A DNA stretch of 32,112 nucleotides from Bacteroidales bacterium. GTDB taxonomy: Bacteria; Bacteroidota; Bacteroidia; Bacteroidales; F082. The stretch is taken from positions 1 through 32,112 of the forward strand of contig JAEETH010000043.1 of NCBI GenBank assembly GCA_016290215.1. The letters are read 5' to 3'. A model generated the notes under the pieces. That model worked only from the letters and a program-made list of their open reading frames with translations. It ran no database searches and was not told where the DNA came from. Positions 16,851 through 24,000 of the stretch are shown piece by piece (position 1 is the first letter of the stretch; the number at the start of each line of letters is the position of its first letter). A program made the translations under genes and the position numbers.

Positions 16851-18581
16851 TTACATTTTCACAATTATCCTCACAAAGGTCTCTTTGTCGGTTTCAATTC
16901 TTACCAAATAAACCCCGCTTTCCAGTCCTTCAATCAAACATTCCGAACCTTTGACCAATTGGTTCTGCACCAATCTTCCATCAACGGTATAAACCGAAAC
17001 CCTTTTCACGCCTTCGCAAACGATGGTGAAACTTCCGCTTGAAGGATTCGGGAAGATTTCAGCCTCAATGCTTTGCTCGTTGATGCCATCGCAGGCTTCC
17101 ACGGCATTCACGGCAGCCAAGGCGTCCAAAAGGCCTGAGCCGAAGTCGTTGCTCTTGTGCTCAGTGAGTTTTACAGCGGTGCGCTCAAGAATCTCGTCGA
17201 TTTGCGCGGGTGTGAGTTCGTGGTTTTTGGAGAGCAACAAGGCGATGGTACCAGCCACCAAGGGCGTGGCCATCGAAGTACCGTCCATCAAGGTGTAGCC
17301 ATCAGTGGTGTTGAAATCCAATGACTTGATTCGCACACCAGGAGCGCAAATGTCGGGGCGGATGAGGCCAATCTCGGTCGTGCAGCCCTCCGTATAAGGA
17401 TAGTCGTTGTATGCTGCCACATCAGTCCATTGCGAAGGACCTTCGGACGAGAATGAGGCGATGGCGTTGTCGTAATTCACCGCGCCCACGCATATCACGC
17501 AACTTGTTCCGCCTGCATTCACCAACTGGTCTTCGTGCAGATGCGGCGGCGGACAGTCGCCTGGAGTATAGATGTTGTTCGGCACGGGTACCATGAACTG
17601 CATTTGTCGGATGTTGCCTGCACAGGCTGCCACCACCACACCTGCCGCCAAAGTGTTGTCGCAAGCCTGGCGCGTCATCAGTTTCTGTGCAGGGTTGGGT
17701 TGGGGTCGGCCCAACGACATGTTCATCAAGTCGGCACCATGCTCTAAAGCGAACTGCATGGCGGCCACCCAATGGGTTTCCTCGCCAACACCATCGCTGT
17801 TGAAGGTTTTCAAAGCCATGATGGTGGCCTCTGGAGCGACGCCCGTTTGTGAACCAGAAGCTCCTGTGCCACAAATGGTTCCGGCTACATGCGTGCCGTG
17901 TCCCCAATCATCGGAAGGGTCGTTGTCATGGTAGTAGAAGTCGTAGCCGTGATTGGGATATTCCGCGCCACCGTCCCAAAGGCGACCGGCCAAGTCGGCA
18001 TGGTCGAGGCGTATGCCCGTGTCAATGACAGCAATCAAAACATCTGCGCCCTTATAGCCTTGTTCCCACACCTGCGGTGCATTGACTTGCAGCAGGTTTT
18101 CCGTGATTTCGCGACCATTGCCTCTCGGGGCAGGCATGGCCTCATTTTCAAAAATCCATTGGGTTTCTTTGCAGCGGTAAATCGTCATGATATCGCGGTG
18201 CTGCGCCAAGTCGTTGATGGCTGCTTTGTTGGCCTTGCAACTGACGCAATTCACAAGCCAAAACTGTTGAATTTCGTCCACCATGCCGTTACGCTCCATA
18301 TCATTCAAAAGTCCAATCAGCTCATATTGAGTGGTTTCGGCCTGCCGTTTCAGGGTCTCGATGACAAATTGCCGCTGTTCTTGTCTGGAGGCGAAATACT
18401 CAGCCTCACGAAGTAAAGCCGTTGCATCAGATTGCTCCGAAAGGAGGATGACAACCTTTGTTTTCTCCTCATCGCCAATGTGTTGCATCTCCATTTCAAG
18501 ATCTGGGTCGATGACGGGCTGTGCGACAAGACTGGCGCGGCTGAGAAATAGCACGGTGAAGATAAAGATAAGTCTTTTCAT
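16851..18581 (-). CDS. Secreted subtilisin-like serine peptidase (S8) with T9SS sorting domain
   Basis: The protein is 576 aa. A signal peptide (MKRLIFIFTVLFLSRASLVAQ) precedes a propeptide-like region (~40-150). The S8 catalytic domain shows D187 (AVIDTGIRLDHADLAG), H228 (DWGHGTHVAGTICG), oxyanion N323 (ACAGN) and S436 (MDGTSMATPLVAG). The last ~80 residues are a T9SS type A domain: IFPNPSSGSFTIV, VSVYTVDGRLV, GLESGVYLVRIE, ending RIIVKM. It is therefore an exported peptidase sent through T9SS. It is monocistronic, bounded by hairpins at 16806 and 18652. A TAAATTTG box (18586-18593) lies 4 nt before the ATG and could give a nearly leaderless mRNA. Confidence 0.94.
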   Translation of the reverse strand: MKRLIFIFTVLFLSRASLVAQPVIDPDLEMEMQHIGDEEKTKVVILLSEQSDATALLREAEYFASRQEQRQFVIETLKRQAETTQYELIGLLNDMERNGMVDEIQQFWLVNCVSCKANKAAINDLAQHRDIMTIYRCKETQWIFENEAMPAPRGNGREITENLLQVNAPQVWEQGYKGADVLIAVIDTGIRLDHADLAGRLWDGGAEYPNHGYDFYYHDNDPSDDWGHGTHVAGTICGTGASGSQTGVAPEATIMALKTFNSDGVGEETHWVAAMQFALEHGADLMNMSLGRPQPNPAQKLMTRQACDNTLAAGVVVAACAGNIRQMQFMVPVPNNIYTPGDCPPPHLHEDQLVNAGGTSCVICVGAVNYDNAIASFSSEGPSQWTDVAAYNDYPYTEGCTTEIGLIRPDICAPGVRIKSLDFNTTDGYTLMDGTSMATPLVAGTIALLLSKNHELTPAQIDEILERTAVKLTEHKSNDFGSGLLDALAAVNAVEACDGINEQSIEAEIFPNPSSGSFTIVCEGVKRVSVYTVDGRLVQNQLVKGSECLIEGLESGVYLVRIETDKETFVRIIVKM

Positions 18582-18651
18582 TATCCAAATTTAATTATTA
18601 GGCGCAAGAAATAGCTAAATCGTAACACTTGAGCCAAATTTTGACAAAACA

Positions 18652-18676
18652 ACGGTGTACCTGAGAGGCACACCGT
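18652..18676 (-). terminator. Hairpin terminator of the exported SH3-like protein gene
   Basis: ACGGTGTACC (18652-18661) and GGCACACCGT (18667-18676) pair at 9 of 10 positions around a 5-nt loop. On the minus strand it is followed by TTGTTTTG. It lies 26 bp after the stop codon of the gene at 18703. Its arm GAGGCACACCGT is identical to part of the terminator at 16806-16839. Confidence 0.65.
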
Positions 18677-18702
18677 CGTCATTATGCTCTGCGCGACCGA
18701 AA

Positions 18703-19698
18703 TCACTCCAAATGCGTAAACTTCTTCGACACCCAAAGCGCATGGCCGTGGAAGTCGATCAGGTAGAAGTCACCATCTTCGCCGAGGTATAAGAACCTTT
18801 CGCCCACTTTGGGATGGCGGTTGCTGCCATCGCCCCATTTGAAGGTGTCGGCACTCGTCGATGGCTCTAACCGCAAGCGTAGCTCTGATCCGTCGATGAC
18901 GACATAAACATCTTCCTCTTCATATCCTCCTTCCTCGAACCATTCCTCAGAAGGGATCAAATACCTTTCTGCCGAATACTCGTATTCAGGGTAATATGCC
19001 ATAAAAATGGTGCTAAGTCCTTGATAGAAAGGATCAATGGTGCCATCAACCCAACGGCGTGCCCAAAAATGGAGAAAACGATAACTGATGTTGGAAAAGA
19101 CGTAGCTGTCGTCATCGAGCTTCAAGCGATTCAAATAGAAACCGACATCATAATCGTCATATTCCAAGCCTTTTGTTTCAACGGATGTGTTGAAAATCCC
19201 TTCGCGTTCTTCTTGGCTGTAGGTACCGTCATAAAGCGCGTCGTGAATCACCATCATAATGTGCATCTGGCGATACAAGTATCTGTCGATGAGAGGCTTG
19301 CTTAATTCCACAAACTTCTTGTCGGCGACCACCTTCTGGGCGAGGTTGGCCAAGTATTGGATGGCCTCGGGGTTGTAGTGCCCGAAATCTTCTTCGTTGT
19401 CGAGGTCCCATTGACCGTCGTGGTGTGGACCCGAAACGTAAAGTGGGCAAGGCAACATCTGTTGAAGCTCGTTCAACGAGATGAGCGAGGCGAGGTGGCT
19501 TCCCGTGACGCGGATGCCACATTCAGGCCAATAGTCATATTCGTCAACCAAGGTATGGCTGGTTTTGTCGAGGTCCAAGGCGGCGTTCTTGAAACGTTCT
19601 GCGATGTCGTTGCCGCCAAAAGAGCAGAGCAAAACGATGAAGGCAAAAGCCGCCAAAACTCCGGCTTTTGTGCGATGATTAGAGTTGAGCTGTTTCAT
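18703..19698 (-). CDS. Exported protein with C-terminal SH3-like domain (331 aa)
   Basis: I start this gene at the ATG at 19698 because a hydrophobic export signal follows (MKQLNSNHRTKAGVLAAFAFIVLLCSF) and a TAATTTTG promoter box at 19759-19766 overlaps the alternative ATG at 19761. The central region is acidic and Tyr-rich with predicted helices (HYNPEAIQYLANLAQKVVADKK, YRQMHIMMVIHDALYDGTYSQ). The last ~65 residues (VVIDGSELRLRLEPSTSADT, HPKVGERFLYLGEDGDFYLI, HALWVSKKFTHLE) look like a bacterial SH3 domain, which often binds peptidoglycan or peptides. No catalytic motif is recognised. Terminator at 18652. Confidence 0.72.
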   Translation of the reverse strand: MKQLNSNHRTKAGVLAAFAFIVLLCSFGGNDIAERFKNAALDLDKTSHTLVDEYDYWPECGIRVTGSHLASLISLNELQQMLPCPLYVSGPHHDGQWDLDNEEDFGHYNPEAIQYLANLAQKVVADKKFVELSKPLIDRYLYRQMHIMMVIHDALYDGTYSQEEREGIFNTSVETKGLEYDDYDVGFYLNRLKLDDDSYVFSNISYRFLHFWARRWVDGTIDPFYQGLSTIFMAYYPEYEYSAERYLIPSEEWFEEGGYEEEDVYVVIDGSELRLRLEPSTSADTFKWGDGSNRHPKVGERFLYLGEDGDFYLIDFHGHALWVSKKFTHLE

Positions 19699-19758
19699 GA
19701 TGTTCAAATGTTTTGATGACCTGTAATTACGAAAGAAACGGAGATTTAAGTAACTGTT

Positions 19759-19766
19759 CAAAATTA
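19759..19766 (-). promoter_or_regulatory. -7 box of the exported SH3-like protein gene
   Basis: The minus strand reads TAATTTTG, an exact TAnnTTTG match about 60 nt upstream of the ATG at 19698. No TTG is at standard -33 distance. Confidence 0.5.
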
Positions 19767-19795
19767 AACTACACTTTTTTGACGCTGGACTTATT

Positions 19796-19894
19796 GACTA
19801 TGACCATTGACAATGACTATGACCGCTTTCACAGAAATGCTGAAATTTCAGCTCTTGGTTGAGGTGGTCATTGTCATAGTCACAAGTCATCGTC
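19796..19894. repeat. 99-bp palindromic repeat, copy B
   Basis: This is the second copy of the element at 13600-13696. The left arm starts GACTATGACCATTGACAATG and the right arm contains GGTCATTGTCATAGTCA. The centre is a perfect 14-bp palindrome (GCTGAAATTTCAGC) where copy A has AAAGCTTT. It lies between the SH3-like protein gene and the C1 peptidase gene, about 70 bp beyond the 3' end of the peptidase. The remainder of the gap to 19966 shows no gene. Confidence 0.8.
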
Positions 19895-19966
19895 CCTATA
19901 GGTAAACTAATTCTGCTCATCTACTTAAAAGGAAAAACCATTCAAGACGTCCTTGCTAAGTAATTG

Positions 19967-20779
19967 TTATTCCACCTCTTGGATAGTCCAGAAGTCAGAG
20001 CAGTTCTTGGTCTTGGTGATGTAGTCGTAAGGCATCCAGAAATAGCCGTTGTCGCCCCATTTTTTGCCCCACGAGTTGCGCACAAGGAACATCCTGGCGT
20101 CGTTGTCATAGCCCACGGCCATCACTGCATGACCGCCCACCATGTCTTCGTCTACATCAGGCATGGGCATGATGCCTGTCTGTTTTACTTCTTCCGACAT
20201 GAAACTGGCGTACACGGAAAAACCAAACACAAAGGGGGATCCGCTGGCAAGGCAAGAGCGGAGATAGAACAAATTGGGCATGACGCTCATGTATTTCAGA
20301 ACTTGATTGTCAAGTGCTGCTTCATAGCATTTCTTAGGAGGTTCTTTTGTGAACTTCGCTCCCGACTTGTTGCTTTTACTGTAAGTCCAGTCTTTTTCGA
20401 AGCAAACGCCCTGTTTGAACAACGATTTGATCCCATCTCGCAGGTAGGCGCCGCTGTCTGACAACACGGTGCCCATCGTCACCCGCTCGTTGTAATACAA
20501 GAAAAGTCGCGACAGCCGCCTGGTCTTCTGCCCTTGCAACTTCCTGCAACACTCAAAAGCCGCCAGCAAGGCATGTGCCGTACAGCTACCCAAAGAGCCT
20601 TGGTCTTGCACTGGCGGACAAATGTTTCTTAGGTCTACCTTTGACGGTAATTCACTGGCACTGCCCACCTTCAGTGGAGGTTGGTAGATGTAGTCTCTGG
20701 CATCGGGGAGGTCGGGAAGCCATCCAAACTTGTATTTCAAATGCTTGGTTTTGTTCACTGGTAAGTTATAGTTGCTCAT
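19967..20779 (-). CDS. Papain-like C1 cysteine peptidase without signal peptide (270 aa)
   Basis: The active-site set is complete: oxyanion Q60 and nucleophile C66 in VQDQGSLGSCTAHALLAAFE, H217 in MVGGHAVMAVGYD, and N235 in FLVRNSWGKKWGDNGYFW. The N-terminus (YKFGWLPDLPDARDYIY, LPSKVDLRNICPPV) is the usual start of bacterial C1A peptidases with a very short or absent propeptide. No signal peptide or membrane segment is seen, so the enzyme is probably cytoplasmic. It is 6 nt downstream of a chagasin-like inhibitor gene on the same strand, which suggests the inhibitor restrains it inside the cell. Confidence 0.92.
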   Translation of the reverse strand: MSNYNLPVNKTKHLKYKFGWLPDLPDARDYIYQPPLKVGSASELPSKVDLRNICPPVQDQGSLGSCTAHALLAAFECCRKLQGQKTRRLSRLFLYYNERVTMGTVLSDSGAYLRDGIKSLFKQGVCFEKDWTYSKSNKSGAKFTKEPPKKCYEAALDNQVLKYMSVMPNLFYLRSCLASGSPFVFGFSVYASFMSEEVKQTGIMPMPDVDEDMVGGHAVMAVGYDNDARMFLVRNSWGKKWGDNGYFWMPYDYITKTKNCSDFWTIQEVE

Positions 20780-20785
20780 GTTTTT

Positions 20786-21088
20786 TTAATTTATGGTGAT
20801 GTATATTTTACAGTTATTCAATGGTTTAATGTCTTTTTCCCAAGCTCTTTTTTCCTCAAGGAGAATGGTGGATTTTCCAGGTGCAAGGGCTTTGATTTCA
20901 ACCAATGCTGGAAAACTCTTGCCTAATGGGGTTGCAGCAATCTCTTGAGTCGGCTTGTGTCGCTTTATTTGGACTATGGTGACATTCTCGTCATTGGAAG
21001 CGATTGTCCAGCAATATCCGCCTCCTTCGTGGCTTTCCAATTCAAAAGTGCGGGTTTCGTTGACTTTTAATGTGATTCTCTTTCTCAT
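20786..21088 (-). CDS. Chagasin-like (I42) cysteine peptidase inhibitor, 100 aa
   Basis: The protein is a small beta-rich domain with the three chagasin loops. An EGGGYCWTI segment (21-29) corresponds to the NPTTGYxW loop. GKSFPALVEIKALAPGKSTI (56-75) corresponds to the GxGG / AxxxG segment. EEKRAWEKD (78-86) corresponds to the RPW loop. Members insert these loops into papain-type active sites as reversible inhibitors. No signal peptide is visible. I use the ATG at 21088; the ATG at 21130 lies within the TATCTTTG promoter box (21128-21135). The gene directly precedes the C1 peptidase, its likely target. Confidence 0.8.
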   Translation of the reverse strand: MRKRITLKVNETRTFELESHEGGGYCWTIASNDENVTIVQIKRHKPTQEIAATPLGKSFPALVEIKALAPGKSTILLEEKRAWEKDIKPLNNCKIYITIN

Positions 21089-21127
21089 AATGGCGGTTTT
21101 AATGCGTGTGAGAGTCGTATTTTGGCA

Positions 21128-21135
21128 CAAAGATA
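21128..21135 (-). promoter_or_regulatory. -7 box of the inhibitor-peptidase operon
   Basis: The minus strand reads TATCTTTG, exact consensus, giving a leader of roughly 33 nt to the ATG at 21088. No good -33 TTG is seen. Confidence 0.6.
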
Positions 21136-21173
21136 GTATTTTTTATGAATAAAACAGTATCTGACGATACATT

Positions 21174-22211
21174 TTATATGTCATGGTTGGCATCTTGGTA
21201 AAGTCGTCCCTGCCATGTGTCCCTTTTCTCCATCCGCTTTTCGATGCGGGCCAACACTTCATCATAGCGCAGCTTCATCCATGGCTCGCTGACGAGGAAA
21301 CGTGGTGGCACCTCGCCAGCAAAACGTTCGATGACGATGTCAGGGTTGAGCCGTTCGGCAAAGTCAATGACGAAGTCGATATACTCCTCAAGGTCGAAGA
21401 GATGGAAATGATCAGGATGTTCAAGGTATTCCTCAGCCATCTTGGTGCCTTTGAAGATTTGCAGTTGGTGGAACTTGACTGTAGTCAAGGGCAGTTGCGA
21501 AATGACTTTAGCGGCATCAAGCATCATGGTTTTGGTCTCGCCAGGCAGCCCGAAGATGAAGTGTGCCCCACAAGGGATGCCATAGTCGGCCGTCATGTGG
21601 ATGGCACGTTCCGCCGTGGCGAAGTCGTGACCACGGTTGACGCGTTTCAAAGTCTCATCATAAACGCTTTCCACACCGTATTCCAGCATCACATAATGTG
21701 TATTTTGTATCTCGTTGAGGTATTGCAAAAGGGCTTCGTCAACCAAGTCCGGTCTTGTCCCGATAACAATACCGACAATTCTTGGTGTTTCCAAGGCTTT
21801 TGAGGTCATGTCATTCCTAGGCGGGAATTGCGGGGAGTGGGAATCTATGGCCTCAAAAGCCTGTTCGTAGATGTGTTTCAGCTCCTCCAACGGCTTGTAA
21901 GTATTCGAAAACGGTTGAAAATAAGCTAAATACTTATTCGCCCGACGATACCGCCGTTGGTGAAACTCAATGCCTTCCTCAATCTGCTGCTTGATGGATT
22001 TCTCAGGCCGACAATACGACGGGTTGAAAGCCTCGTTACTGCAAAAAGTGCAACCTCCCGTGCTGATTTTCCCATCGCGGTTGGGACAACTGAAGCCCGC
22101 ATCGATGCTGATTTTCTGCACACGCCCGCCGAACTGCTTCGTGAAGTAGTTGCTATAACTGTTGAAACGGCGGCCATCAAAATGGTTCAAGTCTGTTGGG
22201 ATTGAGGTCAT
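21174..22211 (-). CDS. Radical SAM protein, YhcC / TIGR01212 family (345 aa)
   Basis: The cluster motif is C42-x11-C54-x2-C57 (SIDAGFSCPNRDGKI, then GGCTFCSNEAF), the spacing of the TIGR01212 family rather than plain CxxxCxxC. Other family landmarks are KYLAYFQPFSNTY, VGIVIGTRPDLVDEALL, MLEYGVESVYDETLKRVNRGHD, GIPCGAHFIFGLPGE, and VKFHQLQIFKGT. It uses a [4Fe-4S] cluster and SAM; the family's physiological substrate is not firmly established. Its ATG overlaps the stop codon of abiEii in an ATGA, so it is translated as the third gene of the abiE operon. Confidence 0.9.
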   Translation of the reverse strand: MTSIPTDLNHFDGRRFNSYSNYFTKQFGGRVQKISIDAGFSCPNRDGKISTGGCTFCSNEAFNPSYCRPEKSIKQQIEEGIEFHQRRYRRANKYLAYFQPFSNTYKPLEELKHIYEQAFEAIDSHSPQFPPRNDMTSKALETPRIVGIVIGTRPDLVDEALLQYLNEIQNTHYVMLEYGVESVYDETLKRVNRGHDFATAERAIHMTADYGIPCGAHFIFGLPGETKTMMLDAAKVISQLPLTTVKFHQLQIFKGTKMAEEYLEHPDHFHLFDLEEYIDFVIDFAERLNPDIVIERFAGEVPPRFLVSEPWMKLRYDEVLARIEKRMEKRDTWQGRLYQDANHDI

Positions 22212-23002
22212 TTTTGCAATCGGTCAATTAGTTCTTCTTTCACCAGTTGATATGCTGAATCAGGGTCAAATGTCTTTTCTGGTCGTAGCAAGCCTTCTGT
22301 GTCGCCCAAGAATTCAGCATCATTTAGTTTGGCTTCCATGTTGTTCACAAATTGCTTATAAGTTGGCGGATTCTCTACCGTGAATATCATGTATTGATTG
22401 TAACAATGGATGATTTCTTCTGCATCGTACTGCCCTTCGGTGAGGCCGACATACAAATCAAACAAATCGCGACCCTTCCTGCGCTGATATAAGGCTCTCA
22501 TTTTGGTTCCTAACAACTCGTTGAAACTATAGGTGGTCAAATCGGCTTGTCCCGTGAACCAACTATTTTCTACCAAAAAAGGCCGTTTGACCAACCCCAG
22601 CACATCGAAATGCTCATAGCAGTTGATTTCCACTTTCAGACGGATGGGAATGGTAGGCGACATTTCCGACTCCATGCGGAAAAGTATTGTGTTGTTGTAG
22701 CGTTTAGGCTTTGTGACTTTATTGGGCATGAAACTCAATACTTCGCCTAACCTGAACAAAATATCCTTAATTGGTCCGGGATGGATTTGCACGAGGTCGA
22801 TGTCTTCGCTATAGCGCGGCTGCGGCGATAGATACAACTTGTGCAATGCCGTCCCACCACGAAAAGCCAACTGCGATACGAGAAACTCGTCGCTATAAAT
22901 GGCTACAAGTGAGCGGCAAATGAGGAGGTCTTGCTCGACCATGGCCGACTCTTTCCATGGAACATGTTCGTTCCATTCCATTATTGATGCTATATCTATC
23001 AT
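22208..23002 (-). CDS. abiEii: AbiEii/AbiGii-type nucleotidyltransferase toxin
   Basis: This 264-aa protein has the polymerase-beta-like nucleotidyltransferase pattern: FRGGTALHKLYL (GGT at 49-51), RYSEDIDLV with metal-binding D67 and D69, LKVEINCYE, and ELLGTKMRALYQRRKGRDLFDLY. In type IV abiE systems this enzyme is the toxin; characterised members block growth by acting on RNA or protein with NTPs. It overlaps abiEi upstream and the radical SAM gene downstream by 4 nt each (ATGA), indicating translational coupling. All motif residues are present, so it is probably active. Confidence 0.88.
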   Translation of the reverse strand: MIDIASIMEWNEHVPWKESAMVEQDLLICRSLVAIYSDEFLVSQLAFRGGTALHKLYLSPQPRYSEDIDLVQIHPGPIKDILFRLGEVLSFMPNKVTKPKRYNNTILFRMESEMSPTIPIRLKVEINCYEHFDVLGLVKRPFLVENSWFTGQADLTTYSFNELLGTKMRALYQRRKGRDLFDLYVGLTEGQYDAEEIIHCYNQYMIFTVENPPTYKQFVNNMEAKLNDAEFLGDTEGLLRPEKTFDPDSAYQLVKEELIDRLQK

Positions 23003-23793
23003 AATTCATCGATTTCTATTTCAACATTGCCGTTTACATGCCACCTGTTGGACTGCGCCAGCTCGTTTCTTGGGCGGTCATTCCTTAATAAGATGCTGTT
23101 CCATTGTTTTTGTTCCTTCAGAATCTCAAACAAGGAATCTGCCTTTTCCTTTTCTTCGAGTACATACTCCAACAAATAGCCAAGGCGTTGCAAGGTTGCA
23201 ATAGTTGTGTAGGACACCACATCTGCCATCTTTTCCATATCCATCACTTCTACCAGCTCTGCAAGTACGGTTGCAACTCTTTGATAACCTCCAACATGGT
23301 CGGCAAACTGTACCAGATCCACGGCAGTAAACTCCTGATTTGAATAGCGCACCACCCCCATCTCGGCATTCTTTGTCAATAGAAGCTCTTCTGGTATTTG
23401 CTTGCGATAATTCCAATTTAGATATGGGTTCTTTGAAGAATACTTGATTCTTGGTGCAATGGTTGTCACTTGCGTTACCATGACGGCCTGATGTGATGCC
23501 CCATGCATGGCAGCGGCTGAAAGCAAACTGAGATAGTAAGGTTTGCCGACATACTGCATGAGTTTGTCGATGTAATAGGTTGGGGGAACGATACCCTTCA
23601 ACTGGTATTGCACTGGTACTACCACATAAAACCCTCGATAAACAGAACTGACATAGCCTTTCTTCACAAGACGAGTCAATTCCGACTGTATTGTTTTATA
23701 GGTCTTTTCGTTAAAAGACTGCTTCAATTCCTCCACAGAGAACGTCACTCGCCCTCGGATTTCCCGATTCTTTATCCATTCATAAATAGTCAT
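22999..23793 (-). CDS. abiEi: AbiEi-type antitoxin / transcriptional repressor
   Basis: The protein is 264 aa. Its N-terminal ~70 residues form a winged helix (RVTFSVEELKQSFNEKTYK, TIQSELTRLVKKGYVSSVYR, GFYVVVP), as in AbiEi antitoxins. The rest is a helical AbiEi C-terminal domain with YLSLLSAAAMHGASHQAVMV, ending NVEIEIDEL. Known AbiEi proteins repress their own promoter through inverted repeats and neutralise AbiEii. It is the first gene of the operon, with a promoter at 23844-23873. The leader holds AAAGT/ACTTT inverted motifs that could be operator sites. It is moderately AT-rich. Confidence 0.85.
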   Translation of the reverse strand: MTIYEWIKNREIRGRVTFSVEELKQSFNEKTYKTIQSELTRLVKKGYVSSVYRGFYVVVPVQYQLKGIVPPTYYIDKLMQYVGKPYYLSLLSAAAMHGASHQAVMVTQVTTIAPRIKYSSKNPYLNWNYRKQIPEELLLTKNAEMGVVRYSNQEFTAVDLVQFADHVGGYQRVATVLAELVEVMDMEKMADVVSYTTIATLQRLGYLLEYVLEEKEKADSLFEILKEQKQWNSILLRNDRPRNELAQSNRWHVNGNVEIEIDEL

Positions 23794-23843
23794 TTTGTTG
23801 TCAAAGTATGCTAAATATGTTTACTTTTACGACTTTTCGACTA

Positions 23844-23873
23844 CAAAATTACAAACATTTTTTCATTCCGCAA
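23844..23873 (-). promoter_or_regulatory. Promoter of the abiEi-abiEii-radical SAM operon
   Basis: On the minus strand, TTG (23871-23873), a 19-nt spacer and TAATTTTG (23844-23851) match the Bacteroidota consensus closely. The ~45-nt leader contains GTCGAAAAGTCG and a later ACTTTGAC, a possible AbiEi operator. Confidence 0.75.
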
Positions 23874-23903
23874 GTGTTTTTGTTGAAAAAGTATTTTTCA
23901 TTG

Positions 23904-24000
23904 GGAAAGCAAGTCAACCGACGGCTTTCCAGCGGCCACACGGTTGTGTTGGCCGCTCCAATTGCTCTTGGTTGTTTTGCATATTTTGTGGGTTTTGTGA
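23904..24000. repeat. Two-hairpin structured element, copy 1
   Basis: Hairpin 1 (23904-23930) has stem GGAAAGC/GCTTTCC plus inner GTC/GAC around loop AACC. Hairpin 2 (23931-23957) has stem AGCGGCCA/TGGCCGCT plus CAC/GTG around loop GGTT. The right arm carries three (G/A)TTTTG hexamers at 23974, 23983 and 23992, exactly 9 nt apart, and ends at the stop codon of the di-heme peroxidase gene. The matching left arm seen in copy 2 is not recognisable here. It may serve as the terminator of the peroxidase transcript. Confidence 0.75.

Noticed and set aside
17422-17907. 161-aa alternative frame within the subtilase gene
   Set aside because: Out of frame with an intact S8 catalytic triad; a shadow.
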